Assembly (NCBI GenBank): GCA_963851095.1
Contig: CAWKOX010000006.1
Coordinates: forward strand, 1 to 64,000
From: Oleispira sp963851095
GTDB taxonomy: Bacteria > Pseudomonadota > Gammaproteobacteria > Pseudomonadales > Oceanobacteraceae
Reading direction: 5' to 3'
DNA: 64,000 bases
Both the position numbers and the translations under genes were made by a program. Below, piece after piece: positions 10,196 through 19,758 of the stretch (position 1 is its first letter; each line of letters begins with the position of its first letter). The notes beneath the pieces are model-generated. The model saw only the letters and a program-made list of their open reading frames with translations, did not search any database and was not told where the DNA came from.

Positions 10196-11074
10196 ATGAT
10201 CGATTATTCAATACTGATTTCGCCAATTAAGTGGCTACTGGACGCACAAAGCCGAACCTTTATTTTATACTGGCTCAGCTCATTGCTAATCGTCGCAATA
10301 TGGGCATCATTCTCTTGGCAAGAACGCGCGTCGTTTTTAAGCCCATTAAAGGAGAAATCCTATTGGTGGAATACTTCAACACGCCAAGATTATCTTCTCA
10401 TCGCCTTCAATAGCTTGCTATTTACTGTCGCAGGTTTTACCTGGTTGGTTTTCAGTATTAGTATCGCCAACTCTAGTTTTAATTTTATGGATTACTTCTT
10501 AGAGCCTAGAATACTTGCTGATTTATCGCCTACGTTATTATTCTCTGCTTTTACTGTAACCCTAGTATTGACTGACGACCTGAGCCGCTATGGCCTTCAT
10601 CGCTTATTACACTATCGTGTATTTTGGCGTATTCATCAGTTACACCACAGTGCGACGACCTTAACGCCTATTAGTTACCTTCGTATTCACCCTATTGAAA
10701 AGTTTTTATATCAAGTACGCTCAGCTATTATTTACGGCACCTGCAGCGGAATATTTTTCTTTCTCGCTGGGGAACACCCTCAGTCATGGCTGATCTTTGG
10801 AATTGCTGGTGCTAGCTTGCTATTTAATCTCTTTGGAGCAAATCTTCGCCACAGTATGATCCCAATTAGTTATGGCCGCTTAGAGAAACTATTTATCAGC
10901 CCATTGCAGCATCAGTTACATCATAGCAACCGTTACTCTCAAAAGAATTACGGCTCCATTTTCTCTATTTGGGACCAAATATTTAAATCATGGGCCTCTA
11001 GTGATAAACCAGAACCGCTTCCAAAAACAGAAAAACCTCTTCTTGATCAACTTTTATTAAAGAAACTGGACTAA
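10196..11074 (+). CDS. Fatty acid hydroxylase / sterol desaturase family membrane protein
   Basis: Integral membrane di-iron protein of the fatty-acid-hydroxylase superfamily. Hydrophobic segments are at residues about 20-40, 70-90 and 115-130. The histidine clusters that bind iron follow: DDLSRYGLHRLLHYR (HxxxH), WRIHQLHHS, RIHP and LQHQLHHSNR. The 292-residue length fits the family. The substrate cannot be told from sequence. It is divergent from the TonB receptor across 139 bp and 7 bp before the DUF1513 gene, so the two probably form an operon. A di-iron enzyme beside iron-uptake genes is an unusual pairing. No strong ribosome site precedes the ATG. Confidence 0.82.
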   Translation: MIDYSILISPIKWLLDAQSRTFILYWLSSLLIVAIWASFSWQERASFLSPLKEKSYWWNTSTRQDYLLIAFNSLLFTVAGFTWLVFSISIANSSFNFMDYFLEPRILADLSPTLLFSAFTVTLVLTDDLSRYGLHRLLHYRVFWRIHQLHHSATTLTPISYLRIHPIEKFLYQVRSAIIYGTCSGIFFFLAGEHPQSWLIFGIAGASLLFNLFGANLRHSMIPISYGRLEKLFISPLQHQLHHSNRYSQKNYGSIFSIWDQIFKSWASSDKPEPLPKTEKPLLDQLLLKKLD

Positions 11075-11081
11075 TTCAACT

Positions 11082-12242
11082 ATGAAGCGCCGTCATTTTT
11101 TATACACATCCTCTATAGCCTGCTTAGTACCTATTACAGCAGGCTTAATAGGCTGTACTCAGGCATCAAACAAGTCGTTGGACCCAAATAGAGAAGTTAT
11201 AGTTGGAGGTTATAGCGAAACGGATGATCAAGGGAGTAGACTGGATGCTCATGGTGTCATTATTATTCAGCCAAATGGTTCTACAGGTTTTGATATTATC
11301 AGTGATTTCCCCGTTCCTTATGAAGTGCATCTAGCGACGTTATTCCCAGACAAAAAACATGTACTTGTTTGCTCTCGAAAACCAGAAGCCAGTTTATTAA
11401 AATATTCAATTAACGGTGAACTTCAAGCGGAGCTGCCTTCTCTCAACAACCAGCATTTTGAAGGTCATGGTATTTTCTCCATTGATGAAAAATATATCTA
11501 TGTAACTGCCTCTGACTATCACTTAAAACAAGGCCGTTTACTGAAATTAAATAGCCAAGACTTGTCATTAGAGAAAGACTATTTCTCAGGAGGCGTTGGC
11601 CCTCATGAACTTGTTTGGCAATCTGATGTTCAAATCGCTATTGCTAATACCGGAGTTTTGACGCATCCCGATACAGAGCGAAAGGCATTAAACCTAGCTG
11701 ACATGACATCCAATATCTCTTTATTTAATAGTGAAACAGAGTCTATCGATCATCAATGGCATGTTCCGCTCCAAGGCTTAAGCGCAAGACATTTAGATCG
11801 CATGGAAGATGGAAGCTTAGTAATCGGCTGCCAATATCAGAAAAAAGATCAGCGTCCTGCCTGCATTGCATTTGCCGATATGAATAATGGATTAGTCTTT
11901 GCTGAAGAAAAAAATGATTTTTTTTATTGGAATATGAAAGGTTATACCGCAAGTATAAAGGCTGTTCCCAATAGTAATAACGCCATTATTACAAACCCAC
12001 AAGGTCACCTATTAACACAATGGCAAATGACTAAAAGTACGCTATTGGGCAGTGAATTAATTGATAAAACAAAGATAGAATATAATAAAGGTCTTAAAAT
12101 AAGCTTAAATGGGGATAGTGCGTGGTTATCAATCGGTGCGGGGAAGTTACAACACTTAAACTTAATTAACCCAACTGCCAACAATAGCGTGAGCAGCCAG
12201 ATTAAAAGCAATATCTGGTGGGGAAACCACCTAGGTAGCTAG
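11082..12242 (+). CDS. DUF1513 lipoprotein of the imelysin-associated iron cluster
   Basis: Predicted exported beta-propeller-like protein of the DUF1513 family. The N-terminus MKRRHFLYTS is followed by a hydrophobic stretch and the lipobox LIGC at about 22-25, so it is probably a lipoprotein; the twin Arg hints at Tat-type export but lacks the full motif. Family landmarks are EVHLATLFPD, NQHFEGHGIFS, GVGPHELVW, LSARHLDRM and WWGNHLG at the end. In Pseudomonas and others DUF1513 genes sit with imelysin genes in iron-regulated clusters, as here. The biochemical role is unknown. It is 7 bp behind the hydroxylase-family gene and convergent with the imelysin gene. Confidence 0.82.
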   Translation: MKRRHFLYTSSIACLVPITAGLIGCTQASNKSLDPNREVIVGGYSETDDQGSRLDAHGVIIIQPNGSTGFDIISDFPVPYEVHLATLFPDKKHVLVCSRKPEASLLKYSINGELQAELPSLNNQHFEGHGIFSIDEKYIYVTASDYHLKQGRLLKLNSQDLSLEKDYFSGGVGPHELVWQSDVQIAIANTGVLTHPDTERKALNLADMTSNISLFNSETESIDHQWHVPLQGLSARHLDRMEDGSLVIGCQYQKKDQRPACIAFADMNNGLVFAEEKNDFFYWNMKGYTASIKAVPNSNNAIITNPQGHLLTQWQMTKSTLLGSELIDKTKIEYNKGLKISLNGDSAWLSIGAGKLQHLNLINPTANNSVSSQIKSNIWWGNHLGS

Positions 12243-12263
12243 ACTAGTTTTACCTAGCTACCT
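12233..12263 (+). terminator. Terminator-like hairpin at the end of the DUF1513 gene
   Basis: AGGTAGCTAG (12233-12242) pairs with CTAGCTACCT (12254-12263), a 10-bp stem with an 11-base loop, followed by TTCTAATTACTTTC. The stop codon TAG forms the end of the left arm. The T-run is interrupted, so confidence is moderate. Confidence 0.6.
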
Positions 12264-12312
12264 TTCTAATTACTTTCTTAGTGTCTTCCCTAAATTACTG
12301 AACTGAATGCGA

Positions 12313-13539
12313 CTAGTCATTATCACCTTCTGCATCTTTAGGTGTACTGAATCCTAAAGTGAGAACGAAACGACTTTTTAAATCATCAGTGAACGCTTTA
12401 ACTTTATTATCTAAAGAACATAGCGTCTCTAAATCAGTTGCCGTTGCGGCTACCGTCCCTGCATCGGCATTAATACAGTTACTCACATCGTCTGCTCCAG
12501 CAGCCGTTAGAATGTCACGATAGCTCTGAGAGATCTCTTCTGAATGAGAAGTTACTTCATTCAAACGAGCGATCATATCAGTAGCAAGATCAGCCTGCCC
12601 TGCTGCAATTAAGTAATCTTTAATACCTGCTTCACCATTCGTTCCATCCATCAGCGCCAATGCCCCGACAAGGTTATTATCAACAGCGTCTTTATTTATA
12701 TCGGCATATAGGAACTCAAGATTATTTACTTTGAAAGTATCACTGCCTGACTTAGGTAAAAGCTCTGTTAACTTGGCATCTTTAGTTTTTTTATCAATAT
12801 AAAACAAAGCATCCGATACTAAATTAGTCGCTTCTTGCATGCTTGTCGCATCATTAGCCAATTCATAACCTGCATAGCTTTGAACTAAACGTTCAGCTCT
12901 GGAGGTTAAGTCTGAACTCACTTTTTCAGCATAGCTGCAGCGATCCTGACGTTTTTCAACATCAGATTTATTATCCCAGTTGCTTAAAGCTGTGGTTGTA
13001 TTGCTTTGAGCGCAGCTGATTCCCATGTTTTCATTAAAAATCAGATACTCCATAGCATCAAGGCCTCGTCGAGCAGGCGTGACACCATCGTTAATGTCAT
13101 AACTTGCAACTAAGGAGAATACGACTTCCTCATCAACTTTACAGCTATCATTAAGAGGCCAACTGTAAAATTCATCCCGCTCTGTCAACAGTGGACCAAA
13201 TTGCATGATTTCAAGTTGCTGCCAAGTCGTCATCGCTTTTTTCCAGTCATCTCTAGCCGCTGTAAGCTTTATAGCTTCATCTGACTCATCAATGCTTGCA
13301 CAGTACTCGGCAGTGCTGGTTTTAAGTGTTTGCGCTTCCATTGAAAAATCTGAAACGAGGGGTTCAACAGTATACTCAACAATTCCGCCCAGCATATCAC
13401 TGCAATTAAATGTTGCAGAGTTCAACTCAGAGCAGCTATCAACATGACTCCCAACCGAAGAAGATGACGATGAGGGACTGCATCCCACCAATGCTGCTAG
13501 TGACAAACCCGTAATAGTAGAAAAGATTATGTTCTTCAT
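12313..13539 (-). CDS. Imelysin-family (M75-like) lipoprotein
   Basis: Predicted periplasm-facing lipoprotein of the imelysin family, a group tied to iron acquisition whose members lack proven peptidase activity. Signal peptide with lipobox LVGC (Cys20), then a Ser-rich linker. Landmarks are DDWKKAMTTWQQLEIMQFGP, FYSWPLNDSC and RRGLDAMEYLIF, which occupies the place of the GxHxxE motif and lacks its His. The 408-residue length is normal. GGAAA precedes the ATG. It follows the DUF4856-like gene on the same strand with a terminator between them. Probably iron-regulated by context. Confidence 0.82.
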   Translation of the reverse strand: MKNIIFSTITGLSLAALVGCSPSSSSSSVGSHVDSCSELNSATFNCSDMLGGIVEYTVEPLVSDFSMEAQTLKTSTAEYCASIDESDEAIKLTAARDDWKKAMTTWQQLEIMQFGPLLTERDEFYSWPLNDSCKVDEEVVFSLVASYDINDGVTPARRGLDAMEYLIFNENMGISCAQSNTTTALSNWDNKSDVEKRQDRCSYAEKVSSDLTSRAERLVQSYAGYELANDATSMQEATNLVSDALFYIDKKTKDAKLTELLPKSGSDTFKVNNLEFLYADINKDAVDNNLVGALALMDGTNGEAGIKDYLIAAGQADLATDMIARLNEVTSHSEEISQSYRDILTAAGADDVSNCINADAGTVAATATDLETLCSLDNKVKAFTDDLKSRFVLTLGFSTPKDAEGDND

Positions 13540-13586
13540 TTGATATTTCCAGAAAAGATTAAGCCAAGTATACCAAAAATAAAAAA

Positions 13587-13604
13587 GGCTACTTAACAGT
13601 AGCC
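13587..13604 (-). terminator. Intrinsic terminator of the DUF4856-like gene
   Basis: GGCTACT (13587-13593), loop TAAC, AGTAGCC (13598-13604), with TTTTTTATTTTTGG following on the minus strand and A-rich sequence before it. It separates the DUF4856-like gene from the imelysin gene, so the latter needs read-through or its own promoter. Confidence 0.8.
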
Positions 13605-13656
13605 CTTTTTATTTCAATGTTTACATAACTTTATAGTTGATAGCCTTATCTAGCAC

Positions 13657-15090
13657 TTACCAGTTGGCTACGTTATTAGCATCAAAAGAATAAGCGGTTT
13701 TTAAAACTGTACGTGCTTCTTGCAACTTGGCAACGTAAACATCAACAGCAGCTTGATCAGCACCTAATAACACAGGCGCTTCTCCAAACTTAGCATGCAC
13801 AGATTTAAGATCAGTCATTGAGATTACTGGCACCTGACTGAACTGTATGCCCAGAGCAAAACCTTTCATTTCAGACCAATGCTTAGCTAAGTCCTTCTTA
13901 TTAAAATCAGCTGTACCATAATCTCCATAATCAGCAATCACATCGTTGATGTAATGCACCACTGTCGCCGCTACTGCTTTTTCCCAGTTCTCTAAAGCTA
14001 CTTTCGATATTTGAACTAGCTCTGCTTGATAACCTTCGCCTAACTCTGGGTCAGTACCGAAGTTATCTTGAATCAAAGCACGACCAGAAATGAAGGCATC
14101 CATAGCACCTTTACTGAAGTCTGTTGCGACTGTCGCACCAGCATCACGCTTGGCTGCGTTCACAGAATGTCCAAAGCTGTATTCAGAATAAAGATCAATT
14201 GAACCATCTAAGTTCGTATCGTTATCTTGCTGGCTTTTATTCTGGGCATCGCTGTACAAGTTATAATCATGTGCCGCACCAAAATATCCGAAACCTTCAT
14301 CCCACTGATGTTCTAGAGAAGTATAAGACTTGCCCGCTTTATCTTCTTCAGAGTTCTGCTTAATCAAGCCTTTATCGGCTTTTAAGTAATCTTCAGCAGC
14401 TTGTGAATACGTTACCGCACCCAGTAAGAATTTCTGTACTAATTGTTGAAGGTCTAAGCCTTCTTCTGTTACATAATCCGTTTCTGAGTCATTATCGCCA
14501 GCACGCTCGGCTAAAATATCGAACCATTGTTGGATTAGAAGATCAGGAGCCGAATTTACACCTTCGCCTTTAACCGCATCGTCACCTATTGTAGCTATAT
14601 CCCAACCAATAAATTCGCCTGCAGATAATAAGTTATCCTGACCTGCCATTTTTCCTTTTAAGTTTTTATCACCCGAAACGTCAGAATAATCAACTTGCTT
14701 TAATACAGCACCTTCTGTTGTTAGAGAAATACCCACTGGCGTTGCTTCTAGTCCGTCAGTATAAACGTTCGTACTGATCAAGTTACCTGTAGTATCCGTG
14801 GTGCCTTTAACATAAATAGCATTTAGCATATCCAAAGCAGTCTCTTTATCAGCAGCGCCTTGGAATTCATCTGATGAAATCAGTTTTTTAACTTCACTAA
14901 TCAGTGCATGACGGGTTGCTTGGCCTGAGTGAGATACTGAACTATCACCCGAAATCAATTTACTCGGGAAGTCATAGGTATTTAATGCCGTTGGCTCATT
15001 ATTGTCATCTTTATTGCTACTGCTACTTCCACCGCAAGCAGCAAGCATGATCGCAGCCGAAAGAACCGTAAGACCTTTTATTAATTTCAT
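13657..15090 (-). CDS. DUF4856-like lipoprotein in the iron cluster
   Basis: Exported lipoprotein (MKLIKGLTVLSAAIMLAAC, lipobox LAAC, then a GGSSSS linker). The pattern YDFPSKL, VSHSGQATRHALISEVKKLI, SLEHQWDEGFGYFGAAHDY is what I recall of the DUF4856 family, known mainly from Bacteroidetes and marine proteobacteria; the family assignment is from memory of its motifs. Function unknown. The HQWDEGFGYFG segment (residues about 257-267) recalls the imelysin-type histidine motif, so a related helical fold is possible. AAGGA lies eight bases before the ATG. A good Fur box lies about 100 bp upstream. It heads the DUF4856-imelysin pair. Confidence 0.7.
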   Translation of the reverse strand: MKLIKGLTVLSAAIMLAACGGSSSSNKDDNNEPTALNTYDFPSKLISGDSSVSHSGQATRHALISEVKKLISSDEFQGAADKETALDMLNAIYVKGTTDTTGNLISTNVYTDGLEATPVGISLTTEGAVLKQVDYSDVSGDKNLKGKMAGQDNLLSAGEFIGWDIATIGDDAVKGEGVNSAPDLLIQQWFDILAERAGDNDSETDYVTEEGLDLQQLVQKFLLGAVTYSQAAEDYLKADKGLIKQNSEEDKAGKSYTSLEHQWDEGFGYFGAAHDYNLYSDAQNKSQQDNDTNLDGSIDLYSEYSFGHSVNAAKRDAGATVATDFSKGAMDAFISGRALIQDNFGTDPELGEGYQAELVQISKVALENWEKAVAATVVHYINDVIADYGDYGTADFNKKDLAKHWSEMKGFALGIQFSQVPVISMTDLKSVHAKFGEAPVLLGADQAAVDVYVAKLQEARTVLKTAYSFDANNVANW

Positions 15091-15187
15091 AACACATCCT
15101 TAACTATCAAAATTTGTACTTGCCCGTGAAGATCGAGCTTTAAAAGATGGCAGAATACTAACAAAAAAACCTCCAAATGCAATATAT

Positions 15188-15206
15188 AATAATAACCAGT
15201 ATCATT
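15188..15206 (-). promoter_or_regulatory. Fur-box candidate upstream of the DUF4856-like gene
   Basis: Minus strand AATGATACTGGTTATTATT matches 15 of 18 informative positions of the palindromic Fur consensus AATGATAATNATTATCATT. It overlaps an AT-rich stretch (TTATTATTATATATTGC) that could be the -10 region. It predicts iron repression of the DUF4856-like gene and perhaps imelysin. Confidence 0.68.
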
Positions 15207-15300
15207 TAGATTCATAGATAACTGCCATGAATCAAGATTTTACATCATATATTTATGCTCTAAATTTATGTTACATCTGCATCGTTGTTGCAAACACAAA

Positions 15301-15334
15301 AAAACCAGCGCTGATTTTCATCAGGGCTGGTTTT
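15301..15334 (-). terminator. Intrinsic terminator of grxD
   Basis: AAAACCAGC pairs with GCTGGTTTT and, beyond a G-G mismatch, CTGAT with ATCAG. On the minus strand the stem is followed by TTTTTTTGTG. It lies 50 bp past the grxD stop codon. Confidence 0.85.
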
Positions 15335-15383
15335 TAAGTATGCAATCAATAATAAAAGACTAGTCTAGGACTAGCCAATCATA

Positions 15384-15704
15384 TTACTCAGCAGGAGCGG
15401 CTTCATCTAACAAGGCTTTCAATTCGCCTTTACCGTGCATCTCAGTGATGATGTCACAGCCGCCTACTAGCTCGCCTTTTACCCAAAGCTGTGGGAAAGT
15501 TGGCCAGTTAGCGTATTTAGGCAAGTTAGCGCGAATGTCTGGGTTAGATAAGATATCCACATAAGCGAATTTCTGACCGCATTCCATAACATTTTGAACG
15601 GTCTGAGCAGAGAAACCACACTGCGGGGCATTTGGAGAGCCTTTCATGTACAACAAGATATCGTTGCTTTCGATTTGCTCTTTGATGGAGTCCATAATAT
15701 CCAT
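15384..15704 (-). CDS. grxD: Monothiol glutaredoxin (Grx4 type)
   Basis: CGFS-type monothiol glutaredoxin that holds and transfers 2Fe-2S clusters with glutathione and BolA partners in the cytoplasm. The active motif PQCGFS is at residues 27-32, preceded by Lys21 (YMKGSP). NWPTFPQLWVKGELVGGCDI is the glutathione-binding region. The 106-residue length is standard. GAGG lies about ten bases before the ATG at 15704. It is a single-gene unit closed by a strong terminator. It may belong functionally with the iron genes next door, but it is a housekeeping gene in most gammaproteobacteria. Confidence 0.95.
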   Translation of the reverse strand: MDIMDSIKEQIESNDILLYMKGSPNAPQCGFSAQTVQNVMECGQKFAYVDILSNPDIRANLPKYANWPTFPQLWVKGELVGGCDIITEMHGKGELKALLDEAAPAE

Positions 15705-15834
15705 AATGCTACCTCACTCTTCTTTCTATAAAATTGGTTAAGATAAAACGTGTGTCTATCTAAAATTCTCTATTGGCGCGAATTCTACTGAGTTTCCGAC
15801 TGTTTTACTAGGTTAATAGCCCTTATGGCATAAG

Positions 15835-18800
15835 CTATTGATCTTTATCAGTATCTAGAGCGTCACTCGCCTCTGCACCCAAATGATCACCATAGCCGCC
15901 ACCACCGGGTGAATGGATACAAAAAACATCGCCTCTGTTCATCTGTATATCGGTGCAGCCTTGCAAAAATTCAAGCCTAGGGACGGGATTTCCGGCAGAG
16001 TCAAAGGTAAAACGCTGCACAAAATTCATCCCCACTTTACCCGCGCCGCCACCGGCCATACCGAAAGTTGGTACTTGGCGATGGCCTGAAATAATGGTCG
16101 CACTCATCGGTTTTAAAAAGCGGATATGACGCTCAATACCATCACCGCCGTTAAATTTACCCAGCCCACCCGAAGCCGGACGAAGTGCAAAGTGCTCTAA
16201 CATCACCGGAAAGCGCTGCTCCAGAATTTCAACGTCGGTTAAGCGTGAATTCGTCATGTGACTATGCACACCCGACGCCCCGTGATTATTGTCTGTTGCG
16301 CCCGCACCACCACATAAAGTCTCGTAATATTGAAACTCTTCGTCACCAAAAGTGAAGTTATTATTAGTACCTTGGCTGGCCGCCATAATGCCGAGCGCAC
16401 CTAATAAGGTATCCACGATATATTGAGCCGTTTCAACGTTGCCTGAAACCACCGCCGCAGGATATTGCGGAGCCAACATTGAGCCTTTAGGCACACTAAT
16501 ATCCAGAGCGCGAAAAAACCCTGCGTTTAAGGGCATGTTTTTGTTTACTAAGCAGCGAAACACATACAGAACGGCGGCTTTTGCGACAGACGTAGGCGCG
16601 TTAAAATTACCGGTATGCTGATCGGAAGTGCCGCTAAAATCGACTTTCGCACGGCCGTTATACTTATCAATCGTGATGACGACCTTAATTAAACTGCCAT
16701 CATCCATTGGGTATTCAAACGATCCTGAATCCAATTCTTTTAAACACGCTTTTAACGTTAGCTCAGCATTATCTTGAACATGGCCCATGTAAGCACGCAA
16801 GGTTGCTAAACCGTATTGCTGGCTTAAGCGATTTAATTCTTGCGCCCCTTTTTCACAGGCGGCTAATTGTGCTTTTAAATCGGCAATATTTTGGGAAATA
16901 TTACGCGCCGGAAATTCATGATCGGATAAAGTGGCTGTGATCATCTCAGTTTGAAAAACACCTTCTTTTACCAAACATAAATTATCTAACAAAATACCTT
17001 CTTCATTAATATTCTGGCTACGCGCTGGCATTGAACCTGGTGTAATCCCTCCGACATCGGCGTGATGCCCCCGAGCGGCAACATAAAAACTGGCAGCTTC
17101 AGAGTTAATAAAAACAGGTTTTACAATCGTGATATCGGGTAAATGAGTACCGCCGTTATACGGCGTATTTAATACAAAGGCATCACCGGGTTTCATGTTT
17201 GGATTGTCATCAATCACTACCTTGATGCTTTCGCTCATAGACCCAAGATGCACAGGAATATGCGGTGCATTAGCCACCAGCTCGCCGTATTGATCAAATA
17301 AAGCACAGGAAAAATCTAAACGTTCTTTGATGTTCACACTAGCAGCGGTTTTTTCTAAAACAAAACCCATTTGCTCGGCAACAAACATAAATAAATTATT
17401 AAAAACTTCTAATTGAATGGCGTCGGGAACTGGCTCAGTCTTATCTTCTTCAATCTGTTCGTTATTTGATTGTTCTTGGTTTTGTTTAACGCTCACGCTT
17501 TGACTTTCTTGAGTCTGATGATTATCTAAACGAATTAAAATTAACGCCCCACTTTCGATAACATTCCCCGCCCAATTTGGCTCAATCACAATAGTTGAAT
17601 TACTTTCAGCGATTAATGCTGGGCCGACAATATCAACATGTTTGGGCAATTGCTCACGGCGATAAACCGGCACTGAAAACGTTTTAACCTTACCATTTTG
17701 TTGGCACGTCATACTGCTTTCGGCTATGGGAGTAAGAGTATTTTCTTCAGCAATCTTTGCAGTAATCGTCGCATTAATAGGGAGAGCAATATTTTGATCG
17801 TTTAAATTGTTCGTATTACTGCCACTGGCAACACGCTCTAACTGCAAAGCTTCTAGTATTAAAGGTCGCGTTACATCAGAAAAACCAAAAGTTTTTTGGT
17901 GCAATTGATGAAACTCTTTCGCCACCGACATCATGTCTAAGTTATTAGGCAGTGATAATAATAGCGGCGTATCCGTGCCTTGGTATTTCACATGAATACG
18001 CCAGAAATCTTGAACTGTTTGTTTTTTGTCAGCACAAGATTTTCTCGAAATAAAACGATCTGATTTTTCTTGAAGTCTTATCTGATTCAATTCAATGACA
18101 TCAAGCACAGAGCACGAATTATTACCCCCCTCATACAAGATTTGTAATGACTCTTCACCCAACCAACGCTCATTCGCCAAACCAATACCATAAGCCGATA
18201 ACACCCCAGCGAACGGATGCAAATAGACTTGCTTCATGCCCAGCGCTTCGGCGACTAAACACGCATGTTGCGCACCAGCCCCGCCAAACGCATTCAGCAC
18301 ATAATTACTCACGTCATAACCGCGCTGCAAAGAGATTTTCTTCACCGCATTCGCCATGCTTTCAATAGCGATGGTTAAAAAGCCTTGAGCGATTTCTTCT
18401 GCACAGTAATACAAACCGCTTTCTTGATTGATGCTGTTAGCGAGGTCTTCAAACTGCTTTTTAACCCCCTCAAAATCCAAACCTTGATTACGCTGTGGGC
18501 CAAAGCATTCAGGAAAATATTCCGCTTTCACCTTCCCCAATAACACATTACAGTCGGTAATCGTCAGTGGACCGCCATTGCGATAACAGGCAGGCCCTGG
18601 AAACGCTCCCGCACTTTCAGGGCCGACTTGAAAACGACCATCTGAGAATTTAACAATCGAACCACCGCCTGCTGCCACGGTATGAATATTCATCATAGGT
18701 GCACGTAAACGCACACCCGCTACTTGGGTTTCAAACTCGCGTTCGTATTCTCTAATAGGATTCTTAGTATTGTCAGAACTGGAAAATTGATCAGCATTAA

Positions 18801-19689
18801 AGTGCGCGACATCGGTAGACGTGCCGCCCATATCAAAACCGATAATTCGATCAAAACCATCATCACAAGCGGTTTCAACCATGCCAACAACGCCACCTGC
18901 AGGGCCGGACAAAATGGCATCTTTGCCACGAAATTTATGAGCGTCGACTAAACCGCCGTTGGATTGCATAAAGTAGAGTGGAACTGTTTCTTTTGCGGCA
19001 GAAAGCTGGCTATCCACTTGCTCCACATAACGCCTAAGAATCGGAGATAAGTAAGCGTCCACTACCGTAGTATCACCACGAGGCACTAGCTTAACTAATG
19101 GGCTGACTTCATGACTGAGCGATACCTGCTGAAAGCCCAATTCACGGGCTAAACGTCCTGCTGCTTTTTCATGTTCTGGAAAACGATAACCATGAGCAAA
19201 AGCAATCGCAATAGACTCAATGCCCTGCTTACGCCACTCAATTAACCGCACCGCTAAGCCTTCTTCATCAAACGGTAAATCAATAGTGCCATCCGCCAGT
19301 AAGCGTTCACTCGCTTCCTCTATACCGACATATAACTGCTCTGGTAAACGAATATCGAGCGCAAAAATATCAGGTCGAGTTTGATAACCAATTTTTAAAA
19401 TATCACCCAAACCATGGCTAGTAACAAGAAGCGTTGGTTCACCTTTACGCTCTAAGAGCGCATTAGTCGCAACCGTCGTCCCCATTTTCACTTCATCGAT
19501 CAACTCAATCGGCAACGGCTGTCCATCTTCAAGTTGAAGCAGCTCTCTAATACCGTAAATGGCCGCATCTTTATAATGCGCCGGATTTTCAGATAACAGT
19601 TTATGAGTGACCAAGCTACCGTCTGGCTTCTTCGCCACGATATCGGTAAATGTACCCCCACGATCCATCCAAAACTGCCAAGCTGCCAT
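15835..19689 (-). CDS. 5-oxoprolinase, fused HyuA-HyuB type
   Basis: ATP-dependent hydrolase expected to open 5-oxo-L-proline to glutamate (or a related hydantoin). The HyuA half (residues about 1-690) starts WQFWMDRGGTFTDIVAKK and carries the ATPase-type GFDMGGTSTDVAHF. The HyuB half (about 745-1284) has KERLDFSCALFD, NTPYNGGTHLPDI, ARGHHADVGG and ends in the glycine loop HSPGGGGYGD. A Gln/Asn/Glu-rich linker joins them. I start at 19689 (AGGA nine bases upstream), giving 1284 residues, close to the eukaryotic fused enzyme. The longer frame to 19770 begins inside an intergenic repeat. It has no obvious operon partner. Confidence 0.88.
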   Translation of the reverse strand: MAAWQFWMDRGGTFTDIVAKKPDGSLVTHKLLSENPAHYKDAAIYGIRELLQLEDGQPLPIELIDEVKMGTTVATNALLERKGEPTLLVTSHGLGDILKIGYQTRPDIFALDIRLPEQLYVGIEEASERLLADGTIDLPFDEEGLAVRLIEWRKQGIESIAIAFAHGYRFPEHEKAAGRLARELGFQQVSLSHEVSPLVKLVPRGDTTVVDAYLSPILRRYVEQVDSQLSAAKETVPLYFMQSNGGLVDAHKFRGKDAILSGPAGGVVGMVETACDDGFDRIIGFDMGGTSTDVAHFNADQFSSSDNTKNPIREYEREFETQVAGVRLRAPMMNIHTVAAGGGSIVKFSDGRFQVGPESAGAFPGPACYRNGGPLTITDCNVLLGKVKAEYFPECFGPQRNQGLDFEGVKKQFEDLANSINQESGLYYCAEEIAQGFLTIAIESMANAVKKISLQRGYDVSNYVLNAFGGAGAQHACLVAEALGMKQVYLHPFAGVLSAYGIGLANERWLGEESLQILYEGGNNSCSVLDVIELNQIRLQEKSDRFISRKSCADKKQTVQDFWRIHVKYQGTDTPLLLSLPNNLDMMSVAKEFHQLHQKTFGFSDVTRPLILEALQLERVASGSNTNNLNDQNIALPINATITAKIAEENTLTPIAESSMTCQQNGKVKTFSVPVYRREQLPKHVDIVGPALIAESNSTIVIEPNWAGNVIESGALILIRLDNHQTQESQSVSVKQNQEQSNNEQIEEDKTEPVPDAIQLEVFNNLFMFVAEQMGFVLEKTAASVNIKERLDFSCALFDQYGELVANAPHIPVHLGSMSESIKVVIDDNPNMKPGDAFVLNTPYNGGTHLPDITIVKPVFINSEAASFYVAARGHHADVGGITPGSMPARSQNINEEGILLDNLCLVKEGVFQTEMITATLSDHEFPARNISQNIADLKAQLAACEKGAQELNRLSQQYGLATLRAYMGHVQDNAELTLKACLKELDSGSFEYPMDDGSLIKVVITIDKYNGRAKVDFSGTSDQHTGNFNAPTSVAKAAVLYVFRCLVNKNMPLNAGFFRALDISVPKGSMLAPQYPAAVVSGNVETAQYIVDTLLGALGIMAASQGTNNNFTFGDEEFQYYETLCGGAGATDNNHGASGVHSHMTNSRLTDVEILEQRFPVMLEHFALRPASGGLGKFNGGDGIERHIRFLKPMSATIISGHRQVPTFGMAGGGAGKVGMNFVQRFTFDSAGNPVPRLEFLQGCTDIQMNRGDVFCIHSPGGGGYGDHLGAEASDALDTDKDQ

Positions 19690-19758
19690 TATTTTTATCC
19701 TAATGTGAACACTGAAAAAATTTGCCGCTAAAAAAAGCGTAAGACTCATTATTGGGTA

